Shown: positions 1 to 7,118 of the stretch, piece by piece
Numbering within the stretch: position 1 is the first letter of the stretch
How the letters are laid out: each line of letters begins with the position of its first letter
NCBI GenBank assembly: GCA_045105775.1
Contig: JBGCDW010000029.1
Span: forward strand, 1-50,764
DNA length: 50,764 nucleotides
Direction: 5' to 3'
Origin: Aureispira sp045105775
GTDB lineage: Bacteria; Bacteroidota; Bacteroidia; Chitinophagales; Saprospiraceae
The notes under the pieces: model-generated
The model's input: the letters and a program-made list of their open reading frames with translations, nothing else
The model's database searches: none
What the model was told of the DNA's origin: nothing
Program-made: the position numbers and the translations under genes

Positions 1-1
1 C

Positions 2-484
2 GCCACGTTGAACGATACGGTGGGTGTACAATTTAGTTGGACACAATTGACCAGCCCACAAGGAGTAATTACCGATAGTGCTTATCAATTTGGAGTGCGT
101 CCATTGGACAATGTACAATACCAATTTGCAGCGATCAACAGCTCTGGCTGTACCGTAGATAGCATTGTGAGTATAGAAGTGACAAAATTCCGTAGAGCGA
201 ATGCGCCCACAGGATTTACACCCAATGGGGATGGAGTGAACGATTATTTCTTCATTCAAGGGGGAGAAAAAGTTCAGGAAGTGACTTTATTCAGAGTGTA
301 TGACCGCTGGGGTAGCTTAGTATTTGAAGGACAGCAATTGCAAGTAAATATTCCAGAGCAAGGATGGGATGGTATCTTTAGAGGTACGCCTGCTCAGGCT
401 GGCACGTATACTTGGTATGCCGATGTCTTGTACATGGATGGCGAAACACTTCAAATTAAAGGTGATGTGACGCTCTTACGCTAA
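2..484 (+). CDS. C-terminal part of a gliding-motility/T9SS-type surface protein (5' end outside window)
   Basis: The reading frame is open from the left edge, so this is the tail of a larger gene and no start is called. The last ~100 residues form a gliding-motility-associated C-terminal domain (CHU_C type): TGFTPNGDGVNDYF, then VYDRWGSLVFEG, GWDGIFRG and AGTYTWYADV. This domain is known as a type IX secretion signal in Bacteroidota, so the protein is inferred to be exported to the cell surface. The part before it resembles an immunoglobulin-like or PKD-like repeat, with alternating beta-strand residues and a cysteine. A hairpin terminator follows at about 511. The identity of the full protein cannot be known from this piece. 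Confidence 0.85.
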   Translation, partial: ATLNDTVGVQFSWTQLTSPQGVITDSAYQFGVRPLDNVQYQFAAINSSGCTVDSIVSIEVTKFRRANAPTGFTPNGDGVNDYFFIQGGEKVQEVTLFRVYDRWGSLVFEGQQLQVNIPEQGWDGIFRGTPAQAGTYTWYADVLYMDGETLQIKGDVTLLR

Positions 485-510
485 GGCATCATTCTTATAA
501 CAATAAAAAT

Positions 511-549
511 AACAGGGCTGCTTCAATTGTTGGAGTAGCCTTGTTTTTT
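511..549 (+). terminator. Rho-independent terminator after the CHU_C gene
   Basis: An imperfect stem (aacagggctgct against agtagccttgtt, loop about 8-10 bases) is followed by a run of T. It lies 27 bases after the stop codon of the upstream gene. Confidence 0.65.
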
Positions 550-584
550 GTAGAAGTGGCTTGGGTCCGTGTTACAAATTCTTA

Positions 585-627
585 TAAAATAAAAAAGGCT
601 GTTGGGGAGTAAAATCCTCAACAGCCT
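585..627 (-). terminator. Rho-independent terminator of metH
   Basis: Read on the minus strand, the arms aggctgttgagga and the near-complementary tccccaacagcct form a strong stem with a 6-base loop. It is followed by TTTTTTATTTT. It sits 27 bases past the metH stop. Confidence 0.85.
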
Positions 628-653
628 TACTATTGGTAGGTACTTGTTCTTAC

Positions 654-3600
654 CTAAATATCATAATTCAAAACAGGCATCAACCAGCGTTCAGCCTCTT
701 CTCTGTGCATATCTTTGCGTTGGGCGTAAGCCTCTACTTGATCTTTCTCAATATTACCCAATCCAAAATAACGCGATTCTGGATGCGAGAAATACCAACC
801 ACTTACCGATGCTGCTGGATACATGGCACAACTCTCTGTTAGAAAAATACCTGTATGTTCCTTAACATCTAGCAATTCAAACAAGGTGCGTTTTTCCGTA
901 TGCTCTGGACAGGCTGGATAACCTGGAGCTGGACGAATGCCTTGATAACGTTCTTTGATCAATTCTTCATTGCTCAACTGCTCTTCTTTTTGGTAGCCCC
1001 AATGCTCACAGCGCACTTGTTTGTGCATATACTCAGCAAATGCCTCTGCCAAACGATCGGCCAATGCCTTGGTCATAATAGCATTGTAATCGTCCAATTG
1101 CTCCTCAAAACGCTTGACGTGCTGCTCAATATTTCCCCCTGCTGTCACGGCAAAACCACCGATATAATCGGCCACGCCACTCTCTTTGGGTGCAATAAAA
1201 TCAGCAAGAGAATAATTGGCTTGCCCTGGTGCTTTTTGGCGTTGTTGACGTAGGTGGTGTAAAGTTTGAAGCACAGTGCTACGTGTTTCATCTGTATACA
1301 CTTCAATGCTATCATCATCCACACTATTGGCTGGATAAAAACCAATAACAGCATTGGCTGTCAACCATTTTTCGTCAATGATTTGTTGTAACAAGACTTG
1401 GGCATCGTCAAATAATTTGCGACATTCTTCTCCTACAATTTCATCTTCTAAGATGGCAGGGAACTTTCCTCTCAATTGCCAACTAGCAAAGAAAGGTGTC
1501 CAATCAATATAATTGCGTAGAATATTGAGATCAAATTCTTTAAATGCTTTTTCGCCTATAAATGTAGGCGTTGGAGGCGTATAAGTGCCCCAGTCTAATT
1601 CCAATTTATTGGCTCTGGCTTTTCTGTAAGTCAAGTACTTCTTGGCAGATTTGCGATTGCCACGACGTAGGCGCACTTCTTCAAACTCGCTGCGAATGCC
1701 CGCCACATAGGCTTCTTGCTCTTCTTCGTTTTGATTGAGCAAGGCACTTGCCACGGTCACAGAGCGCGATGCATCCAAGACATGTACGGCAATGTTATTG
1801 GTATATTGTGGTTCAATTTTAACAGCAGTATGTGTTTTGGAAGTGGTTGCACCTCCAATCATTAGTGGAATGTTAAAACCTTGTCGTTGCATTTCTTTGG
1901 CTACGTAGACCATTTCATCCAAGGATGGGGTAATCAAACCACTTAAGCCAATAATATCCACTTGCTCCTTGCGCGCAGCCTTTAGAATCGCATCACAGGA
2001 CACCATTACACCCAAATCCACAATTTCATAATTATTACAAGCCAACACAATACCTACGATATTCTTACCAATATCATGCACATCACCTTTGACTGTTGCC
2101 ATTAGGATTTTTCCTTTGGAAGAAGTGCCAGCGTTACTTTTTTCTTGTTCAATATAAGGGGTTAAGTAGGCGACTGCTTGCTTCATTACACGGGCAGATT
2201 TTACGACCTGAGGCAAGAACATTTTACCTGCACCAAACAAGTCTCCCACTACATTCATACCTGCCATTAGCGGATCCTCAATAACAGTTAGTGGACTAAC
2301 ATACTTGGCGTGTGCTTCTTTGGTATCTTCTACAATATAATCGGTAATTCCTTTTACCAAAGAGTGAGACAAACGTTCCTCTACGGTACCTTCTCTCCAA
2401 GAGAGGTCTACTACCCTTTTTTTGCCCTGCCCTTTTACCGTTTCGGCATACTCCATCAGGCGATCTGTCGCATCTGGATGGCGATTGAACAAAAGGTCTT
2501 CGACCAGTACCAAGAGTTGTTTGGGAATATCTTCGTACACTTCCATCATCCCAGCATTCACGATCCCCATATCCATTCCTGCGGCTACCGCATGATATAA
2601 AAATACCGCATGAATAGCCTCGCGAATGACATTGTTGCCTCTAAAGGAAAATGAAATATTGCTTACGCCTCCACTGATTTTCACCAAAGGCATACGACGC
2701 TTAATTTCGCGGCAAGCTTCTATAAAATAGACCCCATAATTGGCGTGTTCTTCTATTCCTGTTCCAATAGCAAAAATATTGGGATCAAAAATAATGTCTT
2801 GTGGTTTTACGCCTACTTGCTCTGTTAGGATTTTATAGGCTCTGTGACAAATTTCTACTTTGCGCTCTGTGGTGTCTGCTTGTCCTTCGGTATCAAAAGC
2901 CATTACAATCATAGCAGCACCATAGCGACGGCATAATTTGGCTTGCTCTATAAATTTTTCTTCCCCTTCTTTTAGTGAAATGGAATTGACAATAGACTTG
3001 CCTTGTACACATTTGAGCCCTGCCTCAATCACTTCCCACTTGGAAGAGTCAATCATAATGGGCAATTTGGAAATATCGGGTTCTGCGGCTATCAAATTGA
3101 GAAAAGTAACCATTGCGGCCTTAGAATCCAGCAAGCCTTCATCCATATTTACATCAATCACTTGGGCCCCGCCTTCTACTTGTTGGCGCGCTACGGATAG
3201 GGCCTCTTCATAATTACCATTCTTAATCAAACGCGCAAATTTACGCGAACCTGTTACATTGGTACGCTCTCCTACATTGATAAAACGCACATTTTCTCGT
3301 GCAATCATTGGCTCCAAACCACTGTACTGGGCAAAGGTCAGTGCAGGGGTGCGCTTGCGAGCAGGCAATCCTTGTACGGCTTCTGCCATACACTGTATGT
3401 GTTCGGGAGAGGTTCCACAACAGCCTCCAATAATATTGACCAATCCACTGGCTGCAAAATCATGAATATAAGTACTCATTTCTTCCCCGTCTTGGTCATA
3501 TTCTCCAAACTCATTGGGCAAACCTGCATTGGGGTAAGCACTGATGTAACAATCACTAATTTTGGACAAGGCTTCTATGTGTGGGCGCATTTCTGTAGCC

Positions 3601-4373
3601 CCCAAGGCACAGTTGAGTCCTACGCTAAATAAATTGGCGTGGCTTACAGAAATCCAGAATGCCTCTACGGTCTGACCTGAAAGCGTACGGCCACTAGCAT
3701 CTGTAATCGTTCCCGAAACCATGATTGGGTAGGAACGACCTGTTTCTTCCATATATTTGTCAATAGCAAATAATGCTGCCTTGCAGTTGAGGGTATCAAA
3801 AACGGTCTCAATCAAAAATAAATCAGAGCCTCCATCTGCCAAACCACGTACTTGCTCATAATAAGCATCTACTAAATTATCAAAAGTAATGGCTCTAAAT
3901 CCTGGATCGTTGACATCGGGAGACATTGAAGCCGTCTTACTGGTAGGGCCTATTGCTCCTGCTACAAAACGTGGTTTTTCTGGATCTATTTGACTGTAAT
4001 AACTGGCTGCACGGCGAGCACACTGAGCAGAAGCTACATTCATTTCATAAACAGCATCTACCAGATCATAATCTTCTTGCGAAATGGCATTGGCACTAAA
4101 AGTATTGGTTTCGATAATATCTGCACCTGCTTTGAGATAAGCTTTGTGGATATTTTCAATAACATCGGGGCGTGTGATGGACAACAATTCGTTGTTGCCC
4201 TTGAGATCTTGCGAAAAATCTTGCCAGCGTTTTCCGCGATAGTCTTCCTCGCTTAGTTTGTATTCTTGAATCATGGTGCCCATGGCTCCATCAATAACCA
4301 TGATTCTTTGTTGGATGATCTTGTGTAACTGCGCCAAAACGCTATTGTTGACGGCTGTTGCTTTATTTTCCAT
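654..4373 (-). CDS. metH: Cobalamin-dependent methionine synthase
   Basis: Transfers a methyl group from 5-methyl-tetrahydrofolate to homocysteine through methylcobalamin, in the cytoplasm. At 1239 residues it is full length for the family (about 1230). All four modules are visible in order: the homocysteine-binding barrel with zinc cysteines C255, C318 and C319 (GGCCGTSPEH); the pterin-binding barrel (from about 355, INVGERTNVTGS); the B12 cap and Rossmann domain with DVHDIG at 764-769, H766 being the expected axial ligand; and the reactivation domain with RPAPGYPACPEH near 1140. The start is the ATG at 4373; no strong Shine-Dalgarno is seen, as is usual in this phylum. It is monocistronic, with its own terminator at 585-627. 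Confidence 0.97.
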   Translation of the reverse strand: MENKATAVNNSVLAQLHKIIQQRIMVIDGAMGTMIQEYKLSEEDYRGKRWQDFSQDLKGNNELLSITRPDVIENIHKAYLKAGADIIETNTFSANAISQEDYDLVDAVYEMNVASAQCARRAASYYSQIDPEKPRFVAGAIGPTSKTASMSPDVNDPGFRAITFDNLVDAYYEQVRGLADGGSDLFLIETVFDTLNCKAALFAIDKYMEETGRSYPIMVSGTITDASGRTLSGQTVEAFWISVSHANLFSVGLNCALGATEMRPHIEALSKISDCYISAYPNAGLPNEFGEYDQDGEEMSTYIHDFAASGLVNIIGGCCGTSPEHIQCMAEAVQGLPARKRTPALTFAQYSGLEPMIARENVRFINVGERTNVTGSRKFARLIKNGNYEEALSVARQQVEGGAQVIDVNMDEGLLDSKAAMVTFLNLIAAEPDISKLPIMIDSSKWEVIEAGLKCVQGKSIVNSISLKEGEEKFIEQAKLCRRYGAAMIVMAFDTEGQADTTERKVEICHRAYKILTEQVGVKPQDIIFDPNIFAIGTGIEEHANYGVYFIEACREIKRRMPLVKISGGVSNISFSFRGNNVIREAIHAVFLYHAVAAGMDMGIVNAGMMEVYEDIPKQLLVLVEDLLFNRHPDATDRLMEYAETVKGQGKKRVVDLSWREGTVEERLSHSLVKGITDYIVEDTKEAHAKYVSPLTVIEDPLMAGMNVVGDLFGAGKMFLPQVVKSARVMKQAVAYLTPYIEQEKSNAGTSSKGKILMATVKGDVHDIGKNIVGIVLACNNYEIVDLGVMVSCDAILKAARKEQVDIIGLSGLITPSLDEMVYVAKEMQRQGFNIPLMIGGATTSKTHTAVKIEPQYTNNIAVHVLDASRSVTVASALLNQNEEEQEAYVAGIRSEFEEVRLRRGNRKSAKKYLTYRKARANKLELDWGTYTPPTPTFIGEKAFKEFDLNILRNYIDWTPFFASWQLRGKFPAILEDEIVGEECRKLFDDAQVLLQQIIDEKWLTANAVIGFYPANSVDDDSIEVYTDETRSTVLQTLHHLRQQRQKAPGQANYSLADFIAPKESGVADYIGGFAVTAGGNIEQHVKRFEEQLDDYNAIMTKALADRLAEAFAEYMHKQVRCEHWGYQKEEQLSNEELIKERYQGIRPAPGYPACPEHTEKRTLFELLDVKEHTGIFLTESCAMYPAASVSGWYFSHPESRYFGLGNIEKDQVEAYAQRKDMHREEAERWLMPVLNYDI

Positions 4374-4792
4374 GCGTTTGTTGTTTTTTAGGACGGTTGT
4401 ATTGGGTGACTTTAAGTGCTCTGCTGTATATTCTTACTACTAAACAAGAGCTATTTTATGGACAGTTCCCCTATTGTAGCGTTTAGAATATTTGTATTAA
4501 TAACTGTAGTGAAGTTATTTATGAGTTGGTCTAGAATAGGCCAATTCATATGTATACTGGTGCAGTGGTTATTGATAATCTACGTTTCAGTCATTCCTGC
4601 GGTAAGAACCAAGCCAACGAGTACTAAATGTGATATAATATTTGCGCCTTTTTTGAAGGCGTATTTAGTGAACACGCAAAGATAAGAAAAAGTGTATACA
4701 ACTTCGAAAAGCTTCTCTTTCTTAGGGGCATTTTACGACCTGAAAGCTTAAAATTGACGCTTTATTAACGAATGGGCAATCCTTAAGTGGTC
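4374..4792. other. Intergenic leader between metH and the ptuB-like gene
   Basis: This 419-base stretch is upstream of metH and downstream of the HNH gene, both read leftward. A small hairpin with arms cgcctt/aaggcg is present around 4645-4663, without a clear T-tract. I looked for a cobalamin or SAM riboswitch. A CCACTGCA string occurs on the minus strand, but the rest of a B12-box architecture is not seen. No gene is supported here. Confidence 0.4.
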
Positions 4793-5488
4793 TTAAAAAT
4801 AATCTTCATTGGTATTGGGAAAGGCTGCTCGTAATGCGGCTTGAACGTTGGGGTAATCTTGAAAGACCGTGTACCAAACCGAGAAAAAGCCTCGTTCAGT
4901 TGCCAATTCTATTAGATGGGTGATCATTTTTGGGCAAGGATTTTTGGCGTAATTCTTTTTATGATGTTCTGCTTTAGTCCATGCTTGTCGGCGCAATCGA
5001 GTTCTGAAATCTCTAGGTTTTTCGTCTGGGGCTCGGTTGAGTTTAACTAGGTCAATCAAGTTTTGGGCTTTTTGCTGTATGGTTGTGTTGCACCTTGTAT
5101 TCACCACCACTTCTCCTGAATCTTTGTATACTAAGGGATGATAAGTATCAGTGTGATGGGGTAAGAGAATTTGAGTAGGATAAACATAAGTAGCCGCTTT
5201 ATTGCTCCGTCCATTGCATCGAGCACAAGCCAATAAGAAGTTGGGCCAATCATATTTGGTAAGGTCGCCTGTATACACTTGTGGATCATTAATTTGCTTG
5301 ACAGGAATAACATGTTCTACTTGCAAATCACTGCTAAAAACCTCGCAATAACTGCAATAATGACCGATGTTGTCTACCAATGGTTCACAGGCTTCTTGAT
5401 GTGGTTTGTATTTTTTTGTAATAACAATTGGTTGTCCTTGGGCATTTTTGCACCTAAATCCTACACGCCACTTGCTTACAGGTCTCAT
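4793..5488 (-). CDS. ptuB: HNH endonuclease, PtuB-like (Septu defence effector)
   Basis: 231 residues. It carries an HNH nuclease core with a zinc knuckle pair: C45-x2-C48 (HYCSYC), the EH motif E58-H59 (VEHVIPV), N83 (WPNFLLAC) and C88-x2-C91 followed by N92 (ACARCNG). The C-terminal half has no recognised domain. Its ATG overlaps the stop of the upstream ATPase gene by 4 bases (ATGA), so the two are translationally coupled. An HNH protein of this size directly behind an SMC-like ATPase is the PtuA-PtuB (Septu) order; in that family PtuB is the nuclease that cuts nucleic acid on phage infection. The role here is inferred from domains and context. It could also be another ATPase/HNH toxin-like pair. 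Confidence 0.8.
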   Translation of the reverse strand: MRPVSKWRVGFRCKNAQGQPIVITKKYKPHQEACEPLVDNIGHYCSYCEVFSSDLQVEHVIPVKQINDPQVYTGDLTKYDWPNFLLACARCNGRSNKAATYVYPTQILLPHHTDTYHPLVYKDSGEVVVNTRCNTTIQQKAQNLIDLVKLNRAPDEKPRDFRTRLRRQAWTKAEHHKKNYAKNPCPKMITHLIELATERGFFSVWYTVFQDYPNVQAALRAAFPNTNEDYF

Positions 5489-6831
5489 AGTTTTTCGGAT
5501 AGTCGTTCCATTCTTAAGGTGGCTACAAAAGCAGTATCACTACTGTACTTTGCTTCTAAATCATCCAGTTGTTGTTTAACCAATGCTGTTTCTTTATCAT
5601 TCGTAGCATTTTTGCCTTTTTGGACCAATAGCATGTATCGTTCTGCTAATTGCATCATGTCTTGAAATTCTTTGCTTCGCTTACTATCTACCCCCATTTC
5701 ACCTTCGGCTATTTCTTCCAAACTATAGTTCTGAGGATCATCTGTTAGGCCAACAGCCGCACCACTTTCCTCCTCTAAGTTGATTAATTCTTCGTCTTTT
5801 AGGCTTTGAACAATGAAAGGTGAATGTGTCGTAGCCACAAATTGCAGCTTTGGAAACGCATTTTGAAGGTTTTGTACAATGCTTTTTTGCCAATTGGGGT
5901 GTAGGTGAATATCCAATTCATCAATCATGACAATACCTCTGCTGTTTTGTACTGCTTGTGCCCCCAACTCATTGTTCAATACAATACATCTAAAGGCCAA
6001 CTCTGCCACCATCTCCACAAAGGTTGCAACTCCGTCGCTGTGTCTATCTATGGGCATCCAAATCGACTCTTCCAAAGGCATTCCCGTCTCTGGATCCGTA
6101 TCAAAAGAAACGTTGAGCCAAAGCTGGTCGTAGTTGATGTCTATTTTGGTAATAAAAGGGCAAGCTTGCTGGATGGTTTCTAGAAATACTTCCCTGCTTT
6201 CTTTGCGTTCGTTTTTATTGGCCAAAAGCATGGGATAAGTAGCCAACCATTCTTTGTACTGGTAGGTACTGGAACGCATATTGGCCCAGTTGTGATAGCC
6301 CTCTTCTAAGATGTAACGCCCAATTCGGTCGCCTTTGGCTCGAACACGCTTGCGACTAGAGCCGTGCAGTCGATCTGTTCCAAAATAAGCAATAACAGGC
6401 AAATTCAAAGGGTCGGTGTTGTTGCTTTCTTTGTAGGCGTGGTATTTGGCTTCGGCTATGTCTTTGATCGCCCCCAATTCTGCGTAAGCGGAAGTAGTTG
6501 TTTTAGAATTTTCCTTGATTTGGCGTTGCCATTCTATAGCGGGTTGTGCTTCTTCGACAATTCCTTTGGCACTGACAATAACAGGGCGTTCTAACAATAA
6601 ACTACCCATTTGCCCACCTTCTGTAACCCTAATATCTTGCTCTTCGATTTGCCGCCCTTTTACCTCTTTCAATCCTGTAAAGTAGGTTCCAGCCGCTACG
6701 CGCAAACCATAGAGCACCGTAGATTTGCCCGAGCCATTCTTCCCTATAATAACGGTAAAGGGTGCTCTAAACTCAAAAGTCTTATCCTCTATATTTCGGA
6801 AATTTTTTAGATATAAGCTTTTGATAAACAT
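5485..6831 (-). CDS. ptuA: SMC/ABC-like ATPase, PtuA-like (Septu defence sensor)
   Basis: 448 residues of an SMC/RecF-like ATPase. Walker A is GKNGSGKST (30-38). An AYFGTDRL segment at 148-155 is typical of this AAA family. The signature-like region is HSDG at 264-267, Walker B is IVMIDELDIHLHP with D304/E305, and the switch histidine is H336 (ATTHSPF). A charged, probably helical tail follows (370-448). In the Septu family PtuA oligomerises, binds ATP and holds the HNH partner. The pair lies between metH and a T9SS gene, with repeat-element DNA just upstream (6957-7050). No reverse transcriptase is present, so a retron I-A setting, which uses the same two proteins, is not supported. Confidence 0.85.
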   Translation of the reverse strand: MFIKSLYLKNFRNIEDKTFEFRAPFTVIIGKNGSGKSTVLYGLRVAAGTYFTGLKEVKGRQIEEQDIRVTEGGQMGSLLLERPVIVSAKGIVEEAQPAIEWQRQIKENSKTTTSAYAELGAIKDIAEAKYHAYKESNNTDPLNLPVIAYFGTDRLHGSSRKRVRAKGDRIGRYILEEGYHNWANMRSSTYQYKEWLATYPMLLANKNERKESREVFLETIQQACPFITKIDINYDQLWLNVSFDTDPETGMPLEESIWMPIDRHSDGVATFVEMVAELAFRCIVLNNELGAQAVQNSRGIVMIDELDIHLHPNWQKSIVQNLQNAFPKLQFVATTHSPFIVQSLKDEELINLEEESGAAVGLTDDPQNYSLEEIAEGEMGVDSKRSKEFQDMMQLAERYMLLVQKGKNATNDKETALVKQQLDDLEAKYSSDTAFVATLRMERLSEKL

Positions 6832-6956
6832 AATCGCATTTTTGTAAAATGATGATAGGGTTGCAAGTAAGGTGAACTTATTACAAAAATAACAAAACTA
6901 ATGATGAATGCCAACAATTCTAGTTTCAAAAGCGTGTTGAGAGCTTGGGCTGGCTA

Positions 6957-7050
6957 ATAACGCTTATCACGAAACGAAGTTCACGCAAGTAATAAAGTTG
7001 TATGGTTCGGTGTAGCATTTTTTCATAAATTCTATTCGGGATAACCGTTA
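6957..7050 (+). repeat. Short, internally deleted copy of a MITE-like inverted-repeat element
   Basis: Bases 6991-7023 (aataaagttgtatggttcgg and the following 13 bases) and 7024-7050 (cataaattctattcgggata, then accgtta) match, in the same order, the two ends of the element at 28614-28817 read on its minus strand. About 80 central bases are missing. The ends are imperfect inverted repeats: taacgcttatcacgaa on the left, and the complement of ttcgggataaccgtta on the right. It has no coding capacity. Confidence 0.75.
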
Positions 7051-7066
7051 ATTGCTAAACGATAAA

Positions 7067-7096
7067 AAGCCCTTCTTCATTATAGAAAAAGGGCTT
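7067..7096 (-). terminator. Terminator after the T9SS surface protein gene
   Basis: On the minus strand an aagccctt/aagggctt stem is followed by TTTTTATCG. It lies 23 bases past the stop codon. Confidence 0.75.
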
Positions 7097-7118
7097 CCTT
7101 ATCCATCAACAGATACCA

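Noticed and set aside
602..865. Short plus-strand open frame at the metH end
   Set aside because: It spans the metH terminator and the antisense of the metH reactivation domain, and has no support as a gene.
4555..4600. Cobalamin riboswitch in the metH leader (CCACTGCA on the minus strand)
   Set aside because: Only the short string is present; the other conserved helices and loops of the B12 element are not seen.
4793..6831. Retron type I-A reading of the ATPase/HNH pair
   Set aside because: No reverse transcriptase gene or msr/msd-like structured RNA is present in either flank; metH and a T9SS gene border the pair.
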